Shown here one piece after another: positions 45,076 to 57,840 of a stretch of 64,000 bases of DNA; position 1 is the first letter of the stretch, and each line of letters opens with the position of its first letter. Location: the NCBI RefSeq assembly GCF_027942865.1, contig NC_134520.1, positions 5,467,501 through 5,531,500 on the forward strand, given 5' to 3'. The translations under genes were made by a program, and so were the position numbers. The notes below the pieces were generated by a model. The model was not told the origin of the DNA and did not search any database. It was given only the letters and a program-made list of their open reading frames with translations. The DNA is from Odontesthes bonariensis. Lineage: Eukaryota; Chordata; Actinopteri; Atheriniformes; Atherinopsidae.

Positions 45076-48000
45076 GGAAAATCAGTTTAAAAGACTAGTT
45101 CAGCATGTTAGGTCACGTTGTTTACTGGGAAGAGCTGCAAAAGTAATTTAACTTCAACATTTGTTCTTTAAAATAAAAAAAGGCTACAGCTGCAGCCTTT
45201 TTGCTTAGACTGGAAACAAGGAAAAATAGCTACCCTGTTTCTGTTCAGATTTGAAAGGTATCTAAATCTGCATACTACTTAAACAGCTCACCTATAAATG
45301 TATCCTGTTTGTATATTTTTCCAAAAAGAGTGGTGGGGTCCTCCTGTTGTTGACAGGCTACCATTTTATGAGAGTGCATCTCGTCTTCCAATTCAATCAG
45401 ATCCTCCATTCTTTCTGTGACAGTAACTGACGTCCCAGTTGCTACATGGTGTATGGTCTTACCTTTAGACAGATCGAGGCTAGCTTCCTTCATATGCTCA
45501 TGCTTCGACTCTACACAGAGTTTCATGAGATTCGGGCCTGGACGTTTTTGCATAATGTTTGCGAAAAAACAGCCAAATAAATAGCAACAATCCCTTACTG
45601 GTTCCTTGGCTCTTGCTATGGTGGAGTGAAAAAAAAAGTGACTTTGGAAATAGTTGTGGAACGAAAAAACCCCAAAAAAGTCTAACTTAAGCTTGCAGAT
45701 CTTTTTGTAGAACTTTCAAGCACCATAATTTAGTAGAAGCTACCAGCTTTTACTGAAAACATATTCTTTTAACAATACTTGCAGTATGTGAATTCAGCCC
45801 AAGGAGCCCAAGTAGAAACACAGGACATACTTTACGGGCAAATACAGTGCCTGGCAGCCCCTTTTCCTCATTCCTACTCCTGTTGTTCTTGATTTCTTTA
45901 CCAGCTCAACCTTCCAAATCCGTTCAGACTTGGACTTGACTGGCTGTAGTTCAGTGGGCTCACTACGCCGTCTTGAAAAGAGCAGGGGATGAGGCCAGTA
46001 GCTTTCAGCACTGTTTGTTCATGGCAGCTGCTGTCTCAGGGCACGGGGCCAAACGCCGCTGTGTTACACAGCTGTCCCTTGAACTAGTGGCTGGTGGCGA
46101 GCCACACGCGTGCGGAGGCGTCCTGCCCTCAGAGACCCACTGTCCCTGTGAGGGAAAGCCTCTTCCTGAACTGGAAGGGATTGGGAGATATAAAGTCCCA
46201 CTCTATCCGTTCTTCCCTATAACACGTTTTCATTACAGCTTGATGAGAAACGATCCTTTCAAAACAATATTCACACCGGCTGTAATTAAAGTTTATAGGA
46301 GGGGCCAAAAGACTACTAAAGTCTCCTTGCTGCAATCACTTCTGGAATCTATAGTTAACTACCATATCATTAAGAGCTAAGTATAAATTCATGGTAGCAA
46401 AGTGGTATGGATAAGAAGGAAAAGAAGGTTCTGATGAAAATGTGCGTCTGTTTTGAACAGAAAGCATGATATTTGCTGAGACTATCAATTTTTAAAAGCT
46501 CATAATGCATAACATTTTATGGCAGTGTTTTAACAACATACTTGTGGATTCATAGGTGATGTAATATGTCTTACTTTAGATATGAAGTCATTGACTGTAA
46601 AACAAAAGCAAACAAATGCTGAAAGACTTGCTATGTAATAAAACAAAGAAAAGAAAAAGCTTCAAATTAAAGTCATGTTGATAAAAGTTTGTCTCCTATC
46701 AAACACAATAATTTGTGAACTCACCAGAACTTAATGCAATTCTTGTGCAAGAATTTGTATTTTGCTCATTTTGAACTTGTTGACCTTTGTCCAGGAATTT
46801 TGAATACTGTTATGTAAAGATATAACAATACCACAATACATTACATGTTTGCTTTATAAAAATTTGCTAGCGTTAGCAGGCTTGCTAGGCTTAGTATTGC
46901 ATCAGCACTGCGAATGCTAGGTGCAGATGCTTTTCAGCTAACAGCTATCACTAGCTCACTCATGCCACAAAAGTAGCATTAGCAAGATAGAGTAAGAGTA
47001 ATAGGATGCTTAAACAGACTGAGGTATTATACAGTTTAAAAAAGGTAAAGAATTACACGTGAAGAGTAATACAAAATTATTACAAACGCGGGAAAAATGA
47101 AGAAAATAAAGGGGCAGGCTAGCCTGACTCTAAGCACTAACACTATAGCAGGTGGATCATGACACACGAAGCATATGTATACTAAAGTGAGTTAGGAATG
47201 ATTGACAACAGGAATGTGTGCATCTGGCAGAAAACAGAACAAAGAGTGCAAGTGGAGATGAATTAATTACAAGTATTTTGAGGTTGCAAAAGTACACACA
47301 ATCTTTGATCAAGTAGAATGACCTATATGTAAAAAAATAAAGAATTTCAAGGCACTCTTTTTAAAAAATCATTCAAAATGCCTTTATTTTCAGGGCATTT
47401 TCAGTACATTTTGGCGAACTAGCCTTCTTCAGGGAGTCAAAGAGATAAATGGAGTCCAAAGTTTTTTCCTTTTTATCTCCTCATTCATCGTGATAGTGAT
47501 CCAAGAAGTATCTGAACAGACACTTTTTGGATCACCATAATAGTGATCCATCTTTATTTGGAATTTGGAATTGATCATATTCCCTTTTCCATTTGAAAAG
47601 TTGACAAGCAAAGGAAACTCAACCAAAGGTTGAAATTACAGCCCATAAACTATCCAGGCCTGAATGAGAAGACAGATTTTACTGTGTTTTTGTAAACAGT
47701 TATCATATTGACTTAATATTATTTATCTTTCTTTATTTGTTTTTTTTTTAATAGTGATTATTCATTTTTCATGACGATGTTCTTTTTTAATACTGCTATG
47801 TGCCAAATGACGCGATTTCCTGTTGTATAAATGCATACATTTTTTGTTTTCTAAGTTTCCCATGAAAGGCGCACTATAGATGGCAAATTCTGTTATATAT
47901 GAACTCCTATTGGTGGAATTCCACTTTAAAAGGACCTTTTGACATTTAAGTATATGCTACCCAATCCAAAGACACCTCAAATGAATATCATGCTGAATCC

Positions 48001-48986
48001 AGGAAGCTCTCTTACACAAACAATTCTTTGAATAGAATTAAATATACTTTTGTGTCGGTTTGATAAAAGTGGAAGTACTGATAAAACTCATTTAGTCAAT
48101 TTAAAGGAAGACAAAAATGTTCCTCTCGTATAAAAGTAAATGTACTGCATTTACGACAGTTTTTTAGTTTAAGATTTCTTTGGCATTTTTTTTTTTAACA
48201 AAACCAAGGGCACATTATTTTTACTTTTATGCAAAGCTATCAAACATAGGACATGTTCCAAAAACATTGCATCTGTTTCAACCATTGTAAACTATTACTA
48301 TAGAAAACAGATCAGAGAATTGTTTACTAATAGATCGCTCAAGGATTTCAGGTTGGCACAAGACACAACACATTTGCTATAAATCGCTTTCACAGCCCAC
48401 GACTTCATACAGTTCACTCAAACAAAGCCACAGATGACGAGTAACTTTATGCTCTGAGTCAGCTCTGTCTGGGTAAGATGGTCGACGTTCATCTTCTTGT
48501 GTCGCTAGTTACAGGCTCGTCCTGGCACAAACTTTGTATAGCAATTTATAATGAAAAATAATCTATAATTCCCATTAAATACATTCAGACTAAAGTAGGC
48601 ATACCTCTTTTCAAAATGTAAGGAGTAAAAACTACAAATATCTGCGCTGAAATGTTGCAGGTAAGCGTAGAGTAAAACATTAGAAAATTCTGTTAAAGTA
48701 CAATAACAAAGGTTTTGTACTTTGTTACAACCATTACAGTCTAAGTTACGCTACAGTAACTGAAGTAAGTAAAAGGAAGACAATAACAAAAATACACAGG
48801 AAATGGTCAAAAAGACTGCAGACAGGCCATGACACAAATACAAATTATGGCACAAATTATTTCTGTAAGATGAAAGAATTTCTGCAATATATTGGAATCA
48901 CTTTTCACTGTTCGAGGAAACAATGTCATATAAACCTTTTTTCTTTTGTCTGACCTAAATATAACACCTGTTCACCCATTACAATA
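45076..48986. other. Gene-free interval downstream of the nest
   Basis: Two longer open frames occur: 45275-45553 (minus, 92 codons) and 45973-46380 (plus, 135 codons). Neither shows a domain I recognise. The first ends just after a splice-donor-like ATAG|GTGAGC. The rest is AT-rich with no bounded repeat. Confidence 0.45.
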
Positions 48987-49895
48987 TGGGTACTCTTTAT
49001 CGACTACAGCTCTGCCTTTAACACGGTCGTCCCCCACAAACTCAACTACAAACTGTCTGCCATTGGACTCCACCCCACCCTCTGTGACTGGCTCTTGGAC
49101 TTTCTAACTGGCAGACCACAGTCTGTCAGGATTGGGAATAGGACTTCAGCCAGCATCACCACCAGCATCGGTACCCCTCAGGGCTGCGTCCTCAGCCCCA
49201 TCCTCTACACCCTGTTCACCCACGACTGTGCCACCTCTCACCCCGACAACATCATCCTTAAGTTCGCTGACGACACTGCTGTGATCGGACTCATCACTGG
49301 CGGAGACGAGGCAGCTTACAGGAGGGAGGTGGACAGCCTGGGGACATGGTGTGGAGACAACAACCTCACCCTGAACACAGACAAGACCAAGGAAATGATA
49401 GTGGACATGAGGAGGGAGAGGAAACCTCATCAGCCACTGTCTATCCAAGGCCTGGAGGTGGAGAGGGTGAGCAGCTTTAAATATCTGGGGGTCCACCTCA
49501 GTAACGACCTCACCTGGACATTCAACACCACACAGGTGATAAAGAAGGCTCAGCAGCGGCTGTACTTCCTGAGGAGGCTGAGAAAATTTGGCATGTCACC
49601 AAAGATTCTCAGCAACTTCTACAGCTGCGTCATTGAATCCATCTTAACCACCTCGATTAATGTATGGTACGGCAGCTCCACCGTGAAAGGCCGCAAACGC
49701 CTGCAGAGAGTGGTAAAGACTGCATCAAAAATCACAAGAACACCACAACCATCTCTGCAGAGCATCTACCAACGGAGAGTCCACAGACGAGCTGCCTCCA
49801 TCATCAAAGACCCCACACACCCCCAGCACGGACTGTTCTCACTTCTGCCCTCAGGACGGAGGTTCAGGAGTGTGAAGTGCAAAACCACCCGATAA
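48987..49895 (+). CDS. Rex1/Babar-like reverse transcriptase, partial but uninterrupted
   Basis: About 302 codons open without a stop or shift. In order: [17 protein letters not shown] (palm motif A, Asp), [29 protein letters not shown] (motif B), [13 protein letters not shown] (FADD catalytic motif C), [34 protein letters not shown] (YLGV), and the C-terminal [12 protein letters not shown] block. The endonuclease and fingers are missing, so it cannot act alone. The intact frame suggests a fairly recent insertion. The frame has no natural start codon of its own. Confidence 0.88.
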   Translation, partial: WVLFIDYSSAFNTVVPHKLNYKLSAIGLHPTLCDWLLDFLTGRPQSVRIGNRTSASITTSIGTPQGCVLSPILYTLFTHDCATSHPDNIILKFADDTAVIGLITGGDEAAYRREVDSLGTWCGDNNLTLNTDKTKEMIVDMRRERKPHQPLSIQGLEVERVSSFKYLGVHLSNDLTWTFNTTQVIKKAQQRLYFLRRLRKFGMSPKILSNFYSCVIESILTTSINVWYGSSTVKGRKRLQRVVKTASKITRTPQPSLQSIYQRRVHRRAASIIKDPTHPQHGLFSLLPSGRRFRSVKCKTTR

Positions 49896-49915
49896 AGATA
49901 AAGATAAAGGTATGC
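48987..49915 (+). mobile_element. Rex1/Babar-like LINE, 5'-truncated
   Basis: Homology starts abruptly inside the RT domain at 48987 and ends after the ORF stop with a short tail of GATAAA repeats (49893-49910). Strong 5' truncation is usual for LINE insertions. No clear target duplication was found. Confidence 0.82.
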
Positions 49916-51045
49916 AGATTTCTATGAGTGACGTGAGTGTCGTAGGCTATTGGCTATTTGTTAGCCTCTTGCTAATATGTTGCTATTAGCCACGACTGTA
50001 CTTGATTTTTAGTTTTTTTTAGTTTTTTTTAGCTGAACTAGACTTAAAATTGAGGCATCATGTCATGCAACTAATTTCACCCATAGGCAACCTAGTCTAG
50101 TTTGTGTTTGCAACACAACAAGTGCAAATTTACACAGAAGTCCTGACTGTGGATTTTTTTTTATTGTTATGAGCTATATGCTAAATTGAATAACTTCTAA
50201 TTGACATGGCATTTTGTAAGCAAATAATATAATATGTTGTTGTGTTGGTGGAGGGGTAAGTCTTTTTTTTTTTTTTGGGGGGGGGGGGGGGCAAGGGATG
50301 GTTCGCCCAGGGCGTAAATCTGGCCAGATCCGCCTCTGTTATGTAGGGCCGTTTATGAAAGTAAACACAAGGCACTTCAAAGGGAGTGACGGCGTGTGTT
50401 ACCACAGAGGCCAGGCTGCGGGACTTACAATCCAGAGACTTTGACTTGAAGATTGCTGGTTGGTTTTCGTAATCTACTGAACTATACGGGGGCAGGCAGA
50501 TTCAGGTTTTGCAAAATTAGACCCATGCTCAACTTCAGCATTGGGTCTGTGCAAATGGAAGTAGGTGTTCTTTTGTGTAAAAAGTACAGAAGTCAGATCT
50601 GATCACAGTGAGTCCCTTGTGGAGACATATGATGGCATCATGGATGCCACATGTGAAAGCCAGGTTCGAACAAGTCATCAGGAAACAAGTGAATGATCAA
50701 CTCTTGAAGTTTAAGTTGTTAAAAGAAAGAAAAAAAAATGAACAGCAAAACTATATTCCTTAGTCTTAACTCAAGTTAAAGGCTTTGTCCTCAGCCGGTG
50801 AAGAACTGAGGGTCTGTGTTTGGGATGTGTGCAGTGTGAGCAGCATAGAGAATGACCCTGACCCGGCCCCAGGGCTGCACAGATAGCCTGTTTATTTTAA
50901 GGAGCCTCTGCACTCACTCTCACTGCTCTCACTTGAGGACAAAAACAGCTGCCTTGATTCCTGTCTGACAACAACGGGCGCACACAGTGCAGAGCCACAA
51001 GTCAGTTTGACCAAAATTTTATTACTGAACTGCACAACAGAGGAA
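49916..51045. other. Gene-free stretch with T14G15 tract
   Basis: Contains a 14-T run followed by 15 G (50263-50291), then GGATGGTTCGCCCAGGGCGT, which resembles a widespread fish repeat. No gene recognised. Confidence 0.5.
50263..50291. repeat. T14 G15 homopolymer pair
   Basis: Adjacent homopolymers read directly from sequence. Confidence 0.95.
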
Positions 51046-51113
51046 TTAAAAGTCAAAGTCAAATTTATTTGTATAGTAGATTTCATGTACAAAACAATTC
51101 AAAGTGCTTTGAT
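51046..51113 (-). mobile_element. L2-like LINE 3' tail fragment
   Basis: GTCAAAGTCAAATTTATTTG followed by ATTCAAAGTGCTTT is the reverse complement of the tail at 11845-11908. A very short 5'-truncated copy. Confidence 0.8.
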
Positions 51114-52433
51114 AAAGGTGTGAATTAACATAAGATGCTCTCATCAAAGGATATCAAAGAGCTGAAGGCTAATTAATCAGGTCCAATAAAACATCTGTCA
51201 GGATGAAATTTGCTTTGATCCTGCAAAAAAAAAAGAAGAAACAACTGGTGACTGGGATATGTTGTAGTTTTTTAGAATTTCTAAAGAAAATAAAAAAAAT
51301 TACATATTCCATCTGCAAGAACTTTCCTTTTTTTTTTTCCACAAACAACATTCTTGTTAGTCTAGATAATCCACAGACTCCACTCTAAGGAATTTTAATA
51401 GGGATTGTTTCTTTTGAGGAAAGTCATTGAAGTGAAAACATTTGACCACAACTGCCATAGTTGGATGATCAGATACAACTGTCAGTTAGTAAGAACATAT
51501 GTTTTTTTTTCCCCCTTTGGTTTGGTTAAACGATTCTCTGATTTTTTCTGAGAATTTAATTGGTTTTGGTCATATTAAATCAAGACCATGGAAAGTTTGC
51601 ATTACAGCACTCACAGAATAATGGCTCAATGAATTTCCCTTAACTCCAAAAATGTTCTTGAGTCGGCTAGTTTAAACCTTTAAGACATGTGGCCACGGAT
51701 GCTTTCGATCCACAGGAACCATTGTACAGTTTTGAAGACAACTGAAGGCAATTTGTTTTCTTTTTTGTGTGCGTGCCGGAGGAACTATGGCCAATAGTAG
51801 TTCAAAGAACAGCTTTCTTGCTCTTACTTTAGAGCCGACATTTCTTATCATTAGGGGAACCATTTTTGATGCAGATGATTGCTTTGAATTGATCAAAATT
51901 AAATAACTGTATGGGGATTGCATCGATTGGTTGAATGTACAAGTGCAACACCAAAATCTGTCTGTACATAAAAAAAAAAGAAAAAAGGTGTAAACATTAG
52001 TAAAAAGTCCATTGTATAGAGAAAAGTTCTTAACCTAAACAAAACACAGCTTTTTCTTTGGATTGATACAACCAAAGAAAAAGCCCATCATTGTACAACA
52101 TGTGAACCTTTGGGAAACTATGCAGTCCCCATCTAAACCCCTTAGAAATCACTTAGTACTGTTTAATCCAAATATACCTCATATCTAGTGGATCCCATAT
52201 GTCTTAACAGGTTTAAAATGTCATAAACTTGGACTCTGACAAAGATTGAGTAGGAAAAGAACCTGCAAAAACGTCTTGTCCTTTGTTTGGATGTAACCAT
52301 AAGAGGAAAATAGTCATAAAGTCAGGAGACTAAACCAGTACTGTTGGTTACAGTCTTAATGAGCACTGACCATAATTAACTACCAGAATCATACCAGACA
52401 AAGTGAGGCTGTATCAACGAAAACCATGAGAAA
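51114..52433. other. Gene-free stretch
   Basis: Nothing recognised beyond A/T tracts. Confidence 0.5.
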
Positions 52434-53103
52434 CTACGTGCTCACGACAACGGTAACGACAGATAAACGCAGAACATTTCGACAGATGTGCCTATCTTGC
52501 ACACGGCGACGGCGTTTTTAGGAGTTCAAAACGGAGCAAACGCAAACGCCCTCCAGAGTGGAGATCTTGAAAACGATCCAACCTCTCGTCGCCGTAGGAA
52601 CAGTTCAAAACGCAGAAGTGCGTTTTTTCCACACGTTAAGTGGGTAGTTCTCCATTAACGACTCACATATCTCACTATATTTATTTTGGACACTCTCCCA
52701 ATCCACATTATCCACTGCCTTCCTGGCTTTGTAGTTCAGTGTGGTGTTCAGTAGCAACTGGACCTCATCATCTGTCCAAACAAAGTTTGAAGGCGTACTG
52801 TTGTTGCCGCCGCGCTTCGCCATTTTCTTCCAACTGACGCGGAGGAAGTAGCCACAAAACAGAAATTTCTCATATTTATTAATATATGTAACTCATATAA
52901 CAATACCAAAGGTATTGTTGCTACTGCCACCTACTTCCGGGGCGTGCATACTACATCGGCAAACTGCGAGTTTTATACGTTTTCCCTGTTCCCATGGGTA
53001 GACAGATTTCCACCCCAAGACGCTCGTGAGAACGCAGATAAATTGTGGAGGAAAAAAACGGACATCTGCGTTTATGCTTCAGAGCGTTGTCGTGGGCACG
53101 TAG
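52434..53103 (-). mobile_element. PIF/Harbinger element carrying a Myb-like ORF
   Basis: Inverted ends CTACGTGCTCACGACAACG and CGTTGTCGTGGGCACGTAG, with further matching ATAAACGCAGA in each arm (about 40 bp in total). No perfect TWA duplication is left. The interior holds a minus-strand Myb/SANT-like ORF of the kind encoded by Harbinger elements. Confidence 0.75.
52605..52823 (-). CDS. Harbinger Myb/SANT-like DNA-binding protein, truncated
   Basis: 72 codons starting MAKRGGNNSTPSNFVWTDDE, with VQLLLNTTLNYKARK, DWESVQNKYSEI and LMENYP. The regularly spaced Trp residues and acidic-helix pattern match the Myb-like second protein of PIF/Harbinger transposons, which brings the transposase to the ends. 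The frame stops right after NVWKKRTSAF, much shorter than the usual protein, so it is an internal-deletion product. Confidence 0.7.
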   Translation of the reverse strand: MAKRGGNNSTPSNFVWTDDEVQLLLNTTLNYKARKAVDNVDWESVQNKYSEICESLMENYPLNVWKKRTSAF

Positions 53104-56100
53104 CCTTAGAAACAGTGTGTGAAGCTGAAATATTCCTTAAAGATGACCAGTTTATCTGCTGTTAAAAACTAAATCACAGCTTCTGATTGCAACCTTAGTA
53201 TGACCTGGATCTCATGTGGCAACATGCGCTGTAGAGCTTTTAAGAGAATAGATCTCTGGGTGAGTGAAATCATCAAATACAGAAGTTGCTGCCCAAGACA
53301 AACACAAGCAGGTGTAAACCTGCAGCATTCTGGGTGGGATACAGTTTGTCCTCTGCAGTGATCTTTGTCTAGTCCTGTTCATACAGTCAAAGTTCACAAC
53401 TAATGAGAACATAGGTATAAGATCCACTCTTTGTGATCAACTCATGTACAGCCCAAAACCACAGTCTGATTATTCTCTCAAAGTGGATTCCCTATGGAAT
53501 CTATGAAGAATACATTTGTAGGACGAAACATGAACCGAATGGGAATCTTCTGCTTCCTAAGTGTTACACTTCCCAGTCGCTGGCTCTTGGGAAAGATTTT
53601 TTTTTTAAATTTTTTTTTGCATCGAGGACTCGGGAGGGAGCCCTGCACTTGTGTTTACAGAGCCAACTCATGTTCATCCTGTGATCACAAAATGAAGGTG
53701 TTGGATAATAGAAGCTGGTTGAGATTTAAAGTTAAGAATAACAGCACTTTTCCCCCTCTGGATCTGTGCAGCAAAAAGTGTGTAATGTGGGAAGGCAGTC
53801 AAAACTTTGTGGGAACAAGAGGTGTGTAAGTTGAGCTCAGTTGACCTACTGGTTCCCAGCCTTCCCCTTGGTTTTCTCACTTTCGCTGCTTGCAGTGCAC
53901 CTCAGACAAAAGCACCATTATTGCTCTTGGATTCTTCACTGGTGAATTCTCGGCTGTGAAATGGCACAGAATAAATCAGATGGTTTACGGGCTGTGATGG
54001 AGGCAGCTGAATGGATCCTGATGAGTTAGCCAACATCTTAGTTGGAAATGTTACAGCAAAATGTTTCCTGTATTGTTTTTTTTTTCCTACCTCTCATTAG
54101 CCATGATGAGCTTGTGTTTGCATTCCCCAGAAAGCTAAGAATGATATAAATGGTACCACAGAGAGCAAAGTCTTTGTTAGTAAAATCTATCTGGTGTTTT
54201 TACTGGGTGTTCATGCAGGTGAAAGGTCAAGGCTGTGAGTGTAAAAGATGTACTAAGGCTTGTCAGCGTGTTAATCTGCCTGCTGCCCTGAGGCCCAGAC
54301 AGAGAGAAGAGCAGGAATCTAACCGTATTACATTACGCAAAACAGGCTCTTCTCACACCACTGAGCATGTGCTTGTATCTTTGTTGTGTGGAACCAAACC
54401 ATGATCCAGAGTTTAGACACACTCCAGGAGATTCTCATGATATAGAAAATGCATCGCAAAGTTCAGAGCAGTTCAGAACACACACTGACATTCTTCACAA
54501 TACAGTTTTTTTTAGCCTGGTGTCTCACTCAACGTGACATATACAGCAGTCAGGACTCTTTTGGATACGGGTGGCAGTACCCTTGGTGTCTTCATTTAAC
54601 ACTGTGAATAGATTCATTTAAGCCAAACCATGATCTTTAATTTACCCCAATCAAGTTGTTTTTGAGCCTAACCTGAATTAAACAGCAAATAAGAGGAAAA
54701 CAGAAAAAACACTGGTATCACATAGGATTCCTATAAGACTTGTTCCACCACCAACCCTACCTCTTAAATGCAGACTTTGTTGGCTTTAGGCAGCGTTTTG
54801 AAAATGTCTTATCATATCTGAGAGATGAACCAGTTTACAGACTCAATTTATAAGTGGTTACATTTATGAATTAAAATGTTCAGGTAACCATAATTCGGAG
54901 TAGTTCGCAATTAATGCTGTCAAACATGTTAACATGCAGCCTTTTTATAGTTTAAAGCAAACACAAGAAATAAGAAAACAGGAGTGTAGTACGAGACTGG
55001 AATCCAAAGTCATGAACTGCGGTATCTCAGCCCCCCGGCGTTCTAGGGCAGCGTCAGGTTTTGGAATGTGCATAACAAAAGATCAGTGTAATTCAAATGA
55101 AGTCAGAGAAAACTGGAGCTGTAGCATCTCTAGCACCCTAACACACCCTGTGCTTACTTTGCACTTCCTTATTGTTCTGTTTGGTCTCTTGTCTTTTGAA
55201 TAGATGTAGCACTTAATTCTTATGCCTGGTATCTTACTACAATGAAGTAAAAATGTTGTAACTCTCTTGAAATGGGCCCTACACACCAAGCCGACAATCA
55301 GCCATTGGAAACGTTAGTCATAATTGTTTTTCAGACTAACTGCAACACTTTTGAGCCAGCTGAGCAAGTTTAATCAGCATTGGTTCTATCAGTGAGATAA
55401 ATAAATCTTAATTTGCAGATCAGTTTAGCGAGAGAATTGATCATTTCTCCCTCTTGATGCAGTTTCTCCTTATTTTTCATCTCTCCTTCCTATCTTCTTC
55501 CACAACTAACATACCAAGCATCGCCAATGTCACTATAACAACAAAGTTCTCACTAGTCATTTCCTCTAACTTCACACAAAACTTCTATGGTAAACGAATG
55601 ACAGTGGTGTGATAGTAGCAAACACTTCTTTGTTTATATTTTTGTTTATTTGGCCTTCAGGTTTGTCATGTTGAATGCCTTAAATAGTATACTGCAAGCT
55701 GGTGGATTCAGCTACTTTGGAGATGGCTCAAAACTATATTAGTAAAAGAGAAACAATTAAGCTAATATGTTTGCCTATGTTAAGCCCAGAGATAAACAAT
55801 TCTTAATTCCTACATACAGATATCATGCAATAAACAATCTCACATGCTGCTATACTGCTTATTAGCTCTAAATACACGTAAAATGTCAGGCTTTTAAAAG
55901 GCCAGACAACAAAGCACTGAAGGATAAGTGAAAGCAGTGACATAAGCAGAGCCGTGATCATAAGCTCTTACGTCATCGGTATCCAATCATTACCCTCAGT
56001 GCTGCCATGCTCAGTTTCCTCTACACACTCTCTGACTGCTCTTATCCTTCATCATGCTCTATCCCTCTTTTATGTAAAGTGACTCTAAAAATGATTAATG

Positions 56101-57220
56101 AGCACAATGAATCGGGATTTACCAGTATATCTCCCGTTTCTGGATGAAATTGTGAGCCAAATTTTCATCTGCAGGTTGCCATGCTCCCTGCCTCTCTGGT
56201 AAAGTTACTGCTGGCAGAAAGATCCTCCTCAGGCAGAGTGTAATGGAAAAGTACTCCACTGCCAGTACAGTTGTAGCAAGCTTTCTATCACTGTGTTTGG
56301 CCTTGGGTATAACAAAAGCAAGACACAGAAAGATAAGGTAGTCTCTGGTAGCTTGATTCTCCCACTGAATTTGTTCTCAGACAGACTGACACCTTTATCT
56401 TGGCTGGGAGGCTAGGACAGACATACAGTAGGATCTTCCTTTTGACTTTAAGAGACAGTACTACAACAGACTACAGATGCAGACCTCAAAGACTGCAAAT
56501 ATAGATTACATAGTTGTATAGTGTATAAATATATACATATAAATATAGTATCCTTTAAACTCTTTCCTCAGCTCATCTGTACACATCATATGCGAAGAAC
56601 ACAAATTACATTTTTAGCCTGTAAGCAGACAAGGAGGATGTAATTCAGTTAAACAAGATGGACATTTTGCTTATTTGTTTTCTGGAAGAGAATTAAATTA
56701 ACAGACAGATACTCACATGTCTGTCCGTAATATTTAAGGCTACATGCAGCAACCAGTGAACTAATCTTAGAAAAATAAAATGATTACAGAGGAACCTAGT
56801 TTTGTCAAATGTGTACCACCTCAAAAACTGACAAATTAACATATCAAGTGTTGTAAGTATTATATTATGAAAAACCGTGCCTGTCAGGCAGGTAGCAGAG
56901 ACATCAGAGACTATTATACCAGTCTAATGACAAACATCCAATGATAACTGAAGCTAGAGGTTTTTTAAACTTTTTAAAATCTTTTCTACTTTTACAGTTT
57001 TAGCATTTCCATTTTAAAAATAACAAACCATCCATCCATATACGCAGGTATATATCCTTATAACCTAAGTCATCCTGTTCAGGATTGCAGGTGAAACCTA
57101 TCCCAGCTGTCATCAGGCAAGACTGAGGGTAGACCTTGCATGTCACCAATACGTCACAGAGCAAACAAAGACGCACAATACCATGCACAATTTAGAATCA
57201 AGCTACCAATAATTACTGAT
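53104..57220. other. Gene-free interval
   Basis: About 4 kb of AT-rich DNA. Only short ORFs without motifs. No terminal-repeat-bounded element seen. Confidence 0.5.
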
Positions 57221-57407
57221 AATAAAACCAAGAATGGGGCGCTGTGTACAGAGGCTGTAGTTCCTTGATGCAGCTGGCCCAAGTTCAAGTCCCAGCCAGG
57301 GGCCCTTTACTGCACGTCTCCCCCTTTCTCTCTGCCTCCTTTTCTGTCTACCTACTTTTAAAAAATTACCACCCGTGCCCAAAAAAACCTTAAAAAATAA
57401 AACCAAG
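57221..57407 (+). mobile_element. tRNA-derived SINE with 12-bp TSD
   Basis: The body is 57233-57395, flanked by AATAAAACCAAG at 57221-57232 and 57396-57407. It contains CAGCTGGCCCAAGTTCAAGT (B-box region), CCCCCTTTCTCTCTGCC and an A-rich 3' end. Same family as 34337-34546. Confidence 0.88.
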
Positions 57408-57690
57408 TGACACAAAGACTAATTAAATTAGTTAACTATAACTCTCTTCAAATCTAGGCTAAAAACCTACTTATTTAGGATTGCTTTTAATACCCAGTAG
57501 TATGATGACACTTTTATCTTATTTTATCTTATTTGATTTTGTTGTATTTTATTGCTTTCACTGTTCTTTTATTGTTTTTATTTGTTTTTACTTATTCTTC
57601 TCTTTATTTATTACCTGCTGTAAAGCACTTTGGTACATCGTAAGGATTGTCTGTAAAGGGCTGTATAAATAAAACACATTTACAAAAGTA
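57408..57690 (+). mobile_element. L2-like LINE 3' end
   Basis: Reads TLFKSRLKTYLFRIAF then stop (57442-57491), the conserved C-terminus of L2 ORF2. An AT-rich 3' UTR follows, ending TAAAGCACTTTGG...GGGCTGTATAAATAAA. Confidence 0.8.
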
Positions 57691-57778
57691 TGACAATTTC
57701 TTTACCATAAACAAAGCACTTTTTTCCATTTAAACCCAGCCACACTCCCACTACTGGAGGTAGTACCTTTCATGTAGG

Positions 57779-57840
57779 GAATTTGAACCCAGTTCACCTA
57801 TATGAAAGGTGGCAATCTTACCACTACACTATCCAGCCCA
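57779..57840 (-). repeat. tRNA-like sequence, probably SINE head
   Basis: The minus strand reads GGCTGGATAGTGTAGTGGTA (A-box-like) and ACTGGGTTCAAATTCCCTAC (B-box, T-arm). It resembles a tRNA with a GTAGTGGTAAG D-arm, but the acceptor stem does not pair well. Regarded as a tRNA-derived repeat rather than a working tRNA gene. Confidence 0.55.

Noticed and set aside
45973..46380. 135-codon plus-strand open frame
   Set aside because: The only start is a non-ATG codon, composition is atypical, there is no domain and no supporting splice or promoter signal. Not called a gene.
57779..57840. Functional tRNA gene
   Set aside because: A- and B-box-like words are present but the acceptor stem does not pair, and it lies among SINE and LINE fragments; treated as tRNA-derived repeat.
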